Origin: Hippasteria phrygiana
Lineage: Eukaryota > Echinodermata > Asteroidea > Valvatida > Goniasteridae
Length of the DNA: 64,000 bases
Assembly: GCA_037893225.1 (NCBI GenBank)
Contig: JAZGUH010000759.1
Coordinates: 272,376-336,375 of the forward strand
Reading direction: 5' to 3'
Shown here: positions 22,434 through 32,932 of the stretch, piece after piece
Numbering within the stretch: the stretch's first letter is position 1
How the letters are laid out: each line of letters opens with the position of its first letter
Made by a program: the position numbers and the translations under genes
Notes under the pieces: model-generated
What the model was told of the DNA's origin: nothing
Databases searched by the model: none
What the model saw: only the letters and a program-made list of their open reading frames with translations

Positions 22434-22571
22434 CATCTCACCTCTGTTTACCTACATTTGCATATCAGCGCGCAAGCGCACAAACCTCGCTGAAAGAAAG
22501 CGCCCAAGCCGCACCCTCCGCGCCCACTGCATGCCCCATAAAGGACCCCGCAATATACCGGCTCGTCCTAG
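22434..22571 (+). repeat. DIRS left inverted terminal repeat
   Basis: This 138-bp segment is the reverse complement of 27573-27710 with few differences. It ends in the ctcgtcctagttttttt block and precedes the Gag start by about 70 bp. Confidence 0.85.
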
Positions 22572-22640
22572 TTTTTTTCAGCGACGCGTACAGTGCACAT
22601 CGTGACACCCACACATAAACCGTTCAACGTTGTAACAACA

Positions 22641-24489
22641 ATGGCGGACGTCGCCAAAACGAAAAGGAAGCCTGTCACGTCAAGCCGTTCATCGGGGAAA
22701 TCACCCTCCGTCCAATTCTCCAAGCGTGATGTTCCTGCCGCTTCGACCGGGCCTGTTCCCCCGTGTACGACGGCCGGAAATTCCTCGGGGACAAGCCTTC
22801 CTTCGACGGCTATCCCCCGAGAGATCCCGCATACCTTTGGTAGTTTGCAGGAGCACATGCAAGCAATGGATGTCGACCCACATGTGCTAGCGGGACGGCG
22901 GGGCATGGCGTCAGACACCGTTGCGTCCCTGAGTGCGACCAGCCCCGCCCGGTCACAGAGGCCCGGGGCACCACCGGCACCACATTCCAGCCACGCTACT
23001 ACAGTTACATGGTCTTGCGCACAACCAGGTTACCCGGGCGAGCCACGGGATTTCCCCCACCGCTCTCAGCCCCATGCGTGGTCTTATTTTCCGAACGACA
23101 CTCGTCAGTTCGACATCGGCACACACGCACCCATATCCTACCTTCGATCCGCGTGGTTTCTCCACAGCAGCACCGGTGAGCTTTTCACGCCACTACACAC
23201 CGCATTATGATCATCCGTCGCATTCTTCCAGGGATTATGGCGTGCCTTTGTCTGCAGGATTCCAGTGTCAATCTCCACATTGTTCCGGTGACCACACTGG
23301 GCGCTTCGCTACCGGGAGATCGCGGCACGCCACCCACGCCCGTTCCCGCTCCCGGTCCCGCTCCCGTTCACGTTCGGAGCCGGAGGATCGACGTTTGGGC
23401 TGTCATCGTTTTTCTACTGACCACTCGCGGTCTGAGTCCGGGCATGGAAGTCGTCACACCCGTTCCAGATCTCCTTCGGAGTCGTATGTTTCTTCTGGAC
23501 GGTCAGGTGATGAGGACAGCCTCTCCATTTCCCAGCGGGCTAACATTACCATATCCGAAGTGGGTAAGCTTCTTCAGTTTCCCCCTTCTTCCCCAGTGGC
23601 GCCCTCTCGGCCTTCATACCGTAGAGATGCTGGTGCTTTTCCATCTCCACAGCCCACATTTCCAGTGGATAGAATGTGTGCAGACATCATGAATGAGGCC
23701 CTACAACAGGTGCAAGGAAAACGGGCACTCCCACGGGTAAAGCGTAGCCACAGTGACATGTTTAATACCACTGCTGCAGACCTCGAAAAATACTTTTCAA
23801 CCCCAACTTTATCTTCGGAGGCCAAGGACTTGCTCCGACATGAAAACTCACAATTTCGCAAGCAAATTTTTGATGGGAAAACGCAAGCACTAGACAAGAG
23901 AATTTCTGCTCTGGACAACCATTTGCGCCATGGAGCGAAGGTGACCTCCTTCTCCATCCTGTTGTCTGATGCTCTTGCTCGGTGCCATGAAGATCCCTCT
24001 TTAACTGACCCGGGTAAATTGCCTGCGATGTTTAATTTTCTGGATGATTGCCTGGGTTTCTGTCTTCGGGAATTTGCATTGGGATTTGCTGCCACTTCCT
24101 TGTTATGACGCTCCCTTGTACTGGACAATTTGTTCCTCCCGTCGGTTGGTTCTAAAGACTGTCTCCTTGATCTTCCCCTGGGTGGGGGAGATCTCTTCGA
24201 CAATCGGCTTGATGAGACTATGCTGCAAGAGGCCAAACGTCTCAAAACTGAAGACAAGTTGGATCTTCGACGCCGTACAGCCAAGCGCCCGTCTACTTCT
24301 GTGTCCGGTCAACCAAGTGGGCAGAGGTCACGACCTGCTCCTGCCTACCAAGGCTCAGCTTATCCGTCCAGGGGTAATGCAGGCCAGTCTTCCTCGTCCT
24401 TTTCAGCCTCCCGGTACTTTCGGAGACAGCCCCCCAGACCTGCGCGGCCCTTCAAGTCCCGAGGGTCGCGGGCTAAGAGGGGCTTCTGA
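22641..24489 (+). pseudogene. DIRS Gag-like ORF1, frameshifted
   Basis: The start ATG at 22641 gives MADVAKTKRKPVTSS. The frame that continues the protein changes between about 23000 and 23140. An Arg-Ser repeat block (about 23330-23375) and an acidic, helical C-terminal half (SDMFNTTAADLEKYFSTPTLS) follow. A TGA at 24106-24108 interrupts the second frame, which then continues to the stop at 24487-24489 with a basic Gly/Arg/Pro-rich tail (FRRQPPRPARPFKSRGSRA), as in nucleocapsid tails. So there is one frameshift and one nonsense codon. The role is assembly of DIRS RNP particles. Confidence 0.7.
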
Positions 24490-26417
24490 CTGCAGCAGAG
24501 TGCTTATTCCCCAGGCTACGGGTCCAGTAGGTGGTCGTCTTGCAGAGTTCAGCCACAGCTGGTCCCACGTGACGTCGGATGCTTGGGTTCTCCAGACAGT
24601 TTCTTCGGGATATCGTCTGGAGTTTACCAGCGGCCCACCGCTATGGTCTCCACGCCGGTCAACTCAGGGGGAGTGGCGACCCATTCTCAATCTCCGGCCT
24701 CTCAACTCTTACTTCAGGCCAAAACATTTTCGCATGGAAACACTTTCGACAGTTCTCCAGTCTCTGAAGACGAATTGGTGGGCTACGTCCATCGACCTGC
24801 AGGATGCTTATCTTCACGTTCCTATTCATGCAGCACACCAAAAATTTCTCCAGTTCATATATCAGGGAACCGTGTACCAGTTCCGATGTCTACCCTTCGG
24901 TCTTTCCACTGCCCCTCGGGTCTTCACCAGGATAGCGAAGGTTGTCGCAGCCTTCTTGCGTCAACGGCAACTACACATATTCGTATACCTGGACGACTGG
25001 CTCATAGTGGGCCCAACGCCTCAATGTGCAGAGAGAGAGCCCTCCTGCTGACGGTTCAACTTGCTGCCGAGCTGTGTTTCATCATCAATGCCGAGAAGTC
25101 TTCTTTGATTCCTTCGCAACGCCCAACCTACCTTGGGGCTATTCTGGACATGGCATCGGGCGGGGCGACGCCAACTTCGGAGCGATGTCCGACACTGTGG
25201 GGCTGCATCGGAATTTTCATGTCCTCGCCAACTCTTCCAGCCGCAGCCTGGCTCCGATTATTAGGCCTCATGGCGAGTCTGGTGGACCTGGTCCCTTGGT
25301 GCAGGATGCACATGCGTCCCATACAACTTCATCTTCTATATCACTTCCGACCACGACGGGATCCCATCTCGATAATGGTCCCAGTGACCCGGCTTATTCA
25401 GGACCAGCTTCTCTGGTGGCTATCCCAGGACAACCTTCTATGCGGTACAGTTTTCCGCGCCCCTGCCCATCAGCCATTCTCACTACGGATGCTTCGGGGC
25501 AGGGTTGGGGAGCTCATCTGGACGACCAATCAGTGGCCGGCACGTGGTCTACGGCGGACCGCCAGTTACGCATCAATCACTTGGAGCTCCTGGCAGTGTT
25601 CAAGGCCTTACAGTCCCTCGAACTCAGAGTCCTCGGCAAATTGGTCCTGGTCCAGTCGGACAACTCGCCCGTAGTGTCCTACATCAGTCGTCATGGGGGA
25701 ACTCATTCTCCGTCCCTCTGTCTAGCCACTTGGGAGCTACTCCATTGGTGTATTCCTCGCCACATCTCTCTTCAAGCCACCCATCTGGCTGGCAAGAAGA
25801 ACATCCTCGCCGATGCTCTTTCCAGGGGTCGTGTTACTCCAACAGCATGGACTCTCCATCCTACGGTAGTCAAACACATCTTCAATATCCTGGAAAGGCC
25901 TCATGTGGACCTGTTTGCATCCCACCTGAACAATCAGCTTCCGACATTTTGTGCGCGTCATGCTCACCCCATGGCCTGGAAAACGGATGCTCTCAGCTTC
26001 GAATGGACGGGGATTCATGCATACGCATTCCCTCCAATCTCTCTCGTACCACATGTTCTGAGGCAAATAGAGGCAGATTTGTGCAGAATAATCCTTGTGG
26101 CTCCATTCTGGCCAAGACACCCATGGTTTCCTCGGCTTCTGGACCTTCTTGTCCATGCACCTCTCATGCTCCCCGACCGGCCAGACCTCCTGTCACAACC
26201 GAGGTCTCGCGTCCTACACCCAGCTCCAGCCACTCTTCATCTTTGTGCCTGGATGCTGTCCAAGTCTCCCTCCGAGCGGCTGGCTTTTCGGAGGAAGCTA
26301 CTGCCCTGGCAGCCAAGAGCCGACGTGCATCCACCAGGAGACCTTATGATAGCAGACTTCTGCACTTCACCAGATGGTGTGCGGAGAGAGTTGTCGATCC
26401 CCATACAGCATCTGTAG
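24490..26417 (+). pseudogene. DIRS reverse transcriptase / RNase H, two frameshifts
   Basis: The RT core begins around WRPILNLRPLNSYF and ATSIDLQDAYLHVPI, with the LPFGLSTAPRVFT block and catalytic YLDD near 24985. The frame shifts near 25020 (connection region ... INAEKSSLIPSQRPTYLG) and again near 25450, entering RNase H (TTDASGQGWGAHL, LELLAVFKAL, QSDNSPVVSYI, AGKKNILADALSRG). A DIRS-typical domain follows (VDLFASHLNNQLPTF ... YAFPPISLVP). Frame changes inside one enzyme mean this copy cannot make an intact RT. The 3' end overlaps the recombinase frame, as is usual in DIRS. Confidence 0.85.
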
Positions 26418-27310
26418 CTTCAATTGGGGATTTCTTCCTGCATCTTTTTACCTCTGGGCTTCAAGTTGCCACGATCAGAGGATACAGGTCGGCAATTGGT
26501 GTCCTTCCTCAGGGCTTTCAGGATGGGTCATCCATTTCATCCATCACGTCCATAGCTCACTTGATGCGTGGTATGTTCAATGACCGACCTCCCACTCGAA
26601 AGTTGATTCCATCTTGGGATCTGGGTGCCGTGCCCCTGTGTCTTGCCAAGGCTCCATTTGAGCCAGCAGATAGCTCTTCTCTCCATCACCTGACGCTAAA
26701 GACAGTGTTTTTGTTGGCGGCTGCTACGGCCCGCCGCAGAAGTGAGCTCCATGCCCTGTCAATAGAACCAGGGCACATACGTTGGGAACCGGGTGGTGTT
26801 CGCTTAATCCCACAGGCCGCATTCCTGACAGAGAACCAGTCGGCTAATTTTTCGCCTTCTGACATATTTGTGCCAAACTTGACATCCTTCTCTTCGATAG
26901 CTGAGGATCAGTGGTGGTGCCCCGTGCGAGCCCTGAAGTACTACATTGCTCGCACTCAGCCTTTGAGAGGTGATATCAAGCAGCTGTTCATCACGACCAT
27001 CCAGCCTCGTCATCAAGCCTCTGTGACCACGATCGCTCGTTGGATTTCGGAGGCAGTAGTAAGTCCTGCCGAAAACCGAGGATCGAAATTTCACGCCCAT
27101 GAGACACGTAGCGTGTCCACTTCTTGGGCCCACCTGCTTGGAGTTTCTCTTTCAGATATCATGAAGGCGGCCTGCTGGAAGAATCCATCCACATTCACGT
27201 CATGTTACTTGAAGGATGTCGTGCAAGCGGAGGGTCACATGGGCAGGACAGTCCTCCAGGAAACTGCACGATCAGCAGCCCGCCGGGCCCGCAAAGCTCC
27301 TTTAGAATAG
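26190..27310 (+). CDS. DIRS tyrosine recombinase
   Basis: The frame is open to a stop at 27310. The recognisable enzyme starts near LDAVQVSLRAAGFSEEA with an N-terminal SAM-like DNA-binding part (RPYDSRLLHFTRWC, TIRGYRSAIGVL). The catalytic Arg is in TARRRSELHALS (about 26730), the HxxR box is in HAHETRSVSTSW (about 27092-27110), and the nucleophilic Tyr is in FTSCYLKDV (about 27206). It integrates the circular cDNA by site-specific recombination. It is uninterrupted, unlike Gag and RT. The frame is also open upstream to 25505, across the RT region. Confidence 0.9.
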
Positions 27311-27462
27311 ATGGGATGCTCCCGGGTATGTCTAAACAACCTTTTCATGTCTTCTGCAGTTTCATGTAGGTTCTGTTTAGACTTCTTCGCCCCTGCATGT
27401 CCCTCCCTCCCCAAAATCTCTCGGTGCTACTCTGCAAATGTAGGAGGTGAGATGTTTTCTGT

Positions 27463-27752
27463 ATTGGAATTCCCAAAATCCAAGGGGATTTTCCATTCTA
27501 ATAAGAAAACACTCACCTCTGTTTACCTCCCCTCCCGAATGGAGACCTTCCTGGTTAAAAAAAACAAAAAAAAACTAGGACGAGCCGGTATATTGCGGGG
27601 TCCTTTATGGGGCATGCAGTGGGCGCGGAGGGTGCGGCTTGGGCGCTTTCTTTCAGCGAGGTTTGTGCGCTTGCGCGCTGATATGCAAATGTAGGTAAAC
27701 AGAGGTGAGTGTTTTCTTATTAGAATGGAAAATCCCCTTGGATTTTGGGAAT
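27463..27752 (+). repeat. DIRS right terminal repeat and internal complementary region
   Basis: Bases 27463-27525 and 27695-27752 are inverted copies of each other. Between them, 27573-27710 is the inverted copy of the left ITR. The a-rich spacer (27558-27575) separates the two. This palindromic layout is the diagnostic DIRS 3' structure. Confidence 0.8.
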
Positions 27753-28460
27753 TCTCAGAAATCTCGAAGCATCTTTACCCTATAGAATCCTAAATTATCA
27801 TGTTTCTCGTCGTATACCTATACACTAGTTGTGTAAATTACAACAGATTTTTAAAAATTGCACCGACTTTTTCTTCGCTGCAATAAATAGGTATATAAGT
27901 CCGACCCCATTTATTGCGGGATACAACACAGTGTGGGAATAGGACGTGTATATGCAGGTATAGCTAGCTGATGAAGGTCACCTACATTGTATCCTTATTT
28001 ACAGTTTGTAAAGGCGTTGGCATAATACGATGCCACTGTACGTAAAAATCACTGAACCACGTCCCAATGGGAAAAATACATGCTTGTGTGTTTACATGTA
28101 ACAACATATACAATACGTACAAGTTATGGTATTTACTATGGCGATTATAAAAGGAATTCCATATCATCCAATTCTACAGGTATAATACTGTATTTCTCCA
28201 GTCTTTTCGAACTCTGTCTGTGAGGCAGAATTGCATGACAGTTCATCGACGAATTGCAGTCCAACAAGCTGGGCATCTGGATCAATATAATCTTTGGAAG
28301 TATAGTTTTGGGGCGTTTCTGAATACCGCTGGTTATGACACAGCTAAATTTCTAAGAGTTGTATAGAATTGGGGTGTCGTCTCAAACATACCGTTTGCCT
28401 CTGGTAATTTTTTTGGTGAATCTCTCTCTCGCCCGATATCTCAAAAAAATAAGGCTCAAA
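27753..28460 (+). repeat. terminal repeat A of virus-like element, inner part
   Basis: This continues repeat A after the DIRS insertion. It matches 39150-39825: shared blocks include cctatacactagttg, gcaataaataggt, gggaataggacgtgta, tgcaggtatagctagctgat, tatagaattgggg and tcgtctcaaacata, ending at the tctcgcccgata block. It lies directly upstream of the PolB start. Confidence 0.8.
27891..27900 (+). promoter_or_regulatory. TATA box in terminal repeat A
   Basis: GTATATAAGT lies in the most conserved part of the terminal repeat. Repeat B has GTTTATAAGT at 39245-39254. It probably drove the inward gene (PolB here). Inference from sequence and position. Confidence 0.5.
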
Positions 28461-28514
28461 AAAGTGAAATTTTATATTACTTTAAAGAAATAAAATAGTT
28501 ATCTATAATAAAAG

Positions 28515-28757
28515 ATGGAATCCAGAATTATACCCGCGACGGGTTACACACGTTGGACAAAATACTGCCTGAAAAAGTATATCGACAAATACAAAATTAT
28601 TTTAGGTTCACCAACCAGGCGTAATGACACGTACACCAGACGAGATTACATGTCCGTCATAAAAATAATGAAGCGCTTTATAAAAAATTGCGGTTTAAGT
28701 CTAAAGAATTATTAGAAAATTTAATCGCCGATAAACACATTCCACTGTGCGATCCTA
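28515..28757 (+). pseudogene. polB: virus-like PolB, N-terminal fragment
   Basis: The start ATG at 28515 gives a basic N-terminus (MESRIIPATGYTRWTKYCLKK...) of 66 codons that may be a SAP/HeH-like DNA-binding module. The frame shifts near 28690 into KSKELLENLIADKHIPL, and the coding sequence is then cut by the 4.2-kb element at 28758. The coding sequence resumes at 32933. The IADKHIPL...DP words are repeated later in the same gene near 34445, which links the two parts. The upstream leader contains the terminal-repeat TATA box. Confidence 0.7.
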
Positions 28758-31700
28758 TAGGCCGTGGGCCGAGTCGCAAAAAGTGCTTTAGTTTTTAATT
28801 TTCGTAACGTACCTCGGCAATATACCTGCAAATCATATTAAAACGAAGCCAAAAAAAGACTGAATTGTGTGAACCTTGTTCTTTTTGTCTTGTTTTGTTT
28901 GCTTTTATGTAGTAGTAAAAAGTTCGGGCTGATAAAATTCCCTCAAAGCTCTATTTTTTGGAGTACGTGGCTGTCAAAAAAAGTCGGGTCCCTCTGCTAT
29001 CGATCAATGTTAACAATGTATTGGAGCGTCTGGTAACAGGATGTTGCGCAATCCAAGATGGCGACGTCCGGAGGAGACGGACATGACATGCATTCGTGAT
29101 TTCGGTGCAAATACATGTTGCACAATCTGCCAAAGGAAAAAGTGTTCCCCTTTACTGAAACGTCATGGAACAAGGTGACACACTGTGTGCAAAGGGAGAA
29201 CAACTGGACAGCAATTTCGCCGAGATCGCTCGTGCAGCATGCAGCGGCGACTGCGGATGTCTATCCGCGGCCGCGTTAACAAGCGCTGGGTTTTATCGGG
29301 AATGCTGTGTAATCTCACTTATTTCATTACTTTATTAAAATTGTAAGCCAGGCATCTCGACTAATATTATTTGTCAACAAGATATAAAGACTTTCATTCA
29401 GTAGTAAGTAAAATTAAGGCATACTTGTCAGTGGCGGATCTACGGGGGGGGGGGGGGGGGGGGGTTTGGGGGTTTAAACCCCCCCCCCCCCCCCCCCCCG
29501 GGCTTGAAAAAAAAAAAAATAACCAGTGTCGGGTGTCGAAAATTCGGCACGCTGGGGTGTGTAGGCCGATCACCTCAGGTAAACCCCCCCTTAGTTAAAA
29601 CCTAGATCCGCCCCTGCTTGTATGGGGGAAGGGCGGTAGCTTTATCCGAACAAATCAATTTTAAACTTTTTTACGATATTGAACAATTTACGCATAATTC
29701 CAAAGACATGTATTTTTTCAAAGAATTTTATGAAAATCCGGTCAGAAGGAACGAGTACAGAACCAACCCCCCCCCCCCCCCCCCAAAAAAAAATAATAAT
29801 AAATAAAATAAAATAAAATTAGTATTAATGAAACCATGCCTGACAATGTTTTGAAATTATAGCTCGTGGGGGCCATACATTTCTACGAGGAATCTGGGTT
29901 AAATATTATGGATGCACATTTTTACTACTATAGTACTACAAGCTATATTAGCTCATTATGAGAACCAAAGCAAACATTTAAGTGAGACTGAGCTGTTCTA
30001 GTAATCCTTATGTTCATCTTAATTGTCTTTACTAGTTAAAGATGCTTTCTGTGTTTTTAGTGTAGTTTAATTTATTTAAAAAGAAAGCAAATACGTATTG
30101 AACTTGTGCTTCATATCAGAATATTCCTGAGGTATTTATTGTTTATAGTAGTCTTATCAGTATACAGATGTACACACCTGTTCCCTGTCATTCTACCTCA
30201 TTTTAAAAAGGCAACTTAAGTTTGAAGTATTCTAATGAAACTCGTCATTTGCTATAGAGCAGCATGCATGATGAACAAGTACGCTAAACCTTTAAAGTAG
30301 TTCAAATTGTTCTTAAATTTACTTTTTAAAACCATTGCATCAGAAATTTTTTTTTCAGTACCCTGAACAAAAACGTTTGTGGGGGGGGGGGATGTTTCCA
30401 GACAGACTAATCACCCCTTGTAAAATTACACCTGTATTGCAAGAGTGTTAGATTGAGTACAATTTTTCCTTTTTATCATTCCAAGAATATCTACAAAAAT
30501 ATAATCCATCAATTTATTGAAAATAACTTAGAAGTGTAATTTCTCAAATTTCACATGCTGATCATGGAATGGACAAGAATAAATTTGTTAATATATGAAC
30601 ATGTTAACTTTTGTCAGCAATTTTTTTTTTCATTCGTTATTAATACATGTACTTACTAAAACAAGAATTGCAAAGTACAACACCTTGGAAAGTGATTTTA
30701 GCCATTGAAATTATTATTCAGAATTGTTTACTCCTTTCAGTCTTGAATTGAAAATTAACTTCCAACAGTTATTTGAAAAAAAATTGGGCACTGACCGTTA
30801 TCTTGCAACATTAATTTAAAAAAATAGATGGCCACACACAGTCCACTGTTCTTCTCAGACCTTTAACAGTTCCAGTTGAAGAATGGCATAATTAAGTTAT
30901 ATAACAGTCACCGATATTTAAAACTTTGAGTGAATATCACACATTGTATTGTCCATCAAGGAACAAGACTGAAGAATGAGTGGCCTTAAATTACGTATTG
31001 GTTGATGGCATATTAAGAAAGAGATCCCTTAGTAGTACTTGCATTTGGTCACGTTAAGTAATGGAAGACACTTTCTCGAAGGAAAATTACTTTAGCTCCA
31101 ATATCTGCTCAAAATCCAAGTAGCTTCATCAGGGCCGCCTCGTCAGTGAAATTTAACAAGGCATAAGCACAACATGCAACATAGAAAGCCAAAATAATTG
31201 CATGGACTTAAAAAATAAGGTCACGGTAAAATCAGGTTGCCTTTCTTCCTTGATGAATAAATGGAGTGCCCAGTCGATCCAGTCCTTGGTGAAGTCCAAC
31301 AGGACATGCACAAAAAGGCATGCACAAAAGTTTTTTCTGCGTTGATCATGCTGGTGAAATTTCTATGGGCCCTTTTGAAAGATCCTTTGTCCTTCAGTGA
31401 CTGGTGGTAGACCCCTCGTGCTGAAAAAAAAGGAAAACTATGATAAATACATGTACATGTAAAATGAATATTCAAGATGGTTGGATCCCTCAGATGTTGA
31501 TATAGTTTGCTAATATCTCCAGGATGTCCTGAAACTCCTGATAAAGACCAATTAACGAAATTTATTGGAAAATGTTGAACTTGTCAGGCAAATTTATTGG
31601 AAACAACTTGCTGGAACATGTTATGTTGTGCAAAATCAACCCAACCAATGTGGTTTTTTTTTAGGGGCGGGGTGGTTAAAGGGCGCAACAGTTTGGCTCA

Positions 31701-32932
31701 TTGTTTTTGGAATTATTTAAAATATTCAACGGAAAGAATGCAACGTCCTGCCGCTACTATTTTTTTTAACCATATCTTACTTCAATGATGGTTAGTCATT
31801 GCAGATATATGTTGAAAAGGAAAACAAAACATGAATTTGGGACAGAAAATTTCTAAAAATGGTCGTAAGTCACCATAGACATTGTACATAACTAACACAA
31901 TGGCGTCTGAATACTACATTCTTTCCTATTCAACTAGTGTCCCTTGAAAACAAAACATTCAGAAAGTGATGACTTTACACAGTGTGTAAGACCTTTTCTC
32001 AACAGAACCCCCCCCCCCCCCACAAACCCCAAAATAAACTAAATACTAACCTCCCAACATTTCATTTTAAAAAGAACACTGCCATAATGACCATGACAGC
32101 AGTCTCGACCAACACTTGACCTGCAGACGAAAATGCAGTTCTGCTAGTAATCTTTGTAAGTTGTATAACGTTAGGGCCCTTGCAAAGAGGCCTACATGTA
32201 TGATGCATATGAATACATGGGACCGAGTCTTCGTTGTATGTAGTTTGGAAAATCAACCAAAACATGCCTGACCATTGCATCAATCTATCGATAATATACG
32301 GGGGAAATAACCTCACCTTCATTACAGCCTTGCTTGAAAGTATTGCGTCATCAGCGACCTGAAACTGAGGTGCATACACTGTACGTGCACCCAAGCAGCT
32401 GATGTACGAAGTAAACATGACACAAACGGCCTCAAACACTCGTTGTTTTGACGTATTTCTAAAGAAAATATTTTCAAACTCAGGAAACCTGCAAGAGATA
32501 TGATACATTCTGTCCCAGATTTTGTGTTTTGAAGTTTTAATTTTCCTCTGTCAGGTCGACAATTGTAAGAAATATCGCCGAAGTCCACGTTAGAACCGCT
32601 CTCTTATGCATCGCTCTCTCGTAGTCTCCTGCGGTTGCTGAATTTACGTAAACAATGGCGCGGTACTATGGAGACTATTGTATGGCTCCCAGACGTCACA
32701 TACACACGGTGAACTGCGCCAGACTAGTCACTTTTCAGCCTCTTTCCGTGAGAAGAAGTCGATTTTTTTCAACAGTTTGAGAGTGTTGTGCTCATTAACA
32801 AACAAGATTCACAACTAAGAACAACCCATATACTATCTGTGATATTTATTTCTATTGAACAAACCAAAAAGAAATCATCCTCCTTAGGTACGTTACGAAA
32901 GAAGCTCTTTTGGGGCCTTGGCCCACGGCCTA
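28758..32932. mobile_element. 4.2-kb TIR DNA transposon inserted in PolB
   Basis: The ends TAGGCCGTGGGCC and GGCCCACGGCCTA are exact inverted repeats, and a second block (ttcgtaacgtacct) about 45 bp further in is also inverted, so the TIRs are about 60 bp. CTA flanks both ends (28755-28757, 32933-32935), a 3-bp target duplication as in PIF/Harbinger or CACTA elements. Removing the insert restores continuous PolB homology (GDP|TGKRGQ-type). No transposase frame is recognised. Minus-strand frames at 31221-31475 and 32062-32508 (148 codons) have no recognised domain. It contains a nested MITE at 29429-29616 and several homopolymer runs. Confidence 0.8.
29429..29616. mobile_element. 188-bp MITE with G-run/C-run hairpin
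   Basis: TIRs are CAGTGGCGGATCTACGG and, inverted at the right, CAGGGGCGGATCTAGG. CTTGT flanks both sides (29424-29428, 29617-29621), a perfect 5-bp target duplication. A long G run and a long C run next to the left end can fold on themselves. It is non-coding. Confidence 0.8.

Larger units (their letters stand above)
22415..27752 (+). mobile_element. DIRS-type tyrosine-recombinase retrotransposon
   Basis: Inverted terminal repeats (about 22434-22571 and 27573-27710) share the tctgtttacct block, gcgcgcaagcgcacaaacct and ggaccccgcaatataccgg. A second copy of the right tip, ccaaaatccaaggggatttt through ctcacctctgtttacct, lies inverted at 27463-27525. This is the internal complementary region used to close the circular DIRS intermediate. 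Three coding regions (Gag, RT/RNase H, tyrosine recombinase) overlap in different frames. No target duplication is expected or seen. The element is inserted in terminal repeat A of the virus-like relic. Breaks in Gag and RT indicate an inactive copy. Confidence 0.9.

Noticed and set aside
27545..27710. A second, separate promoter CpG region
   Set aside because: It is the right inverted terminal repeat of the DIRS element, an exact inverted partner of 22434-22571.
32062..32508. 148-codon minus-strand frame inside the CTA element as a transposase
   Set aside because: No DDE-like or Myb-like motif is visible, and the composition does not stand out.
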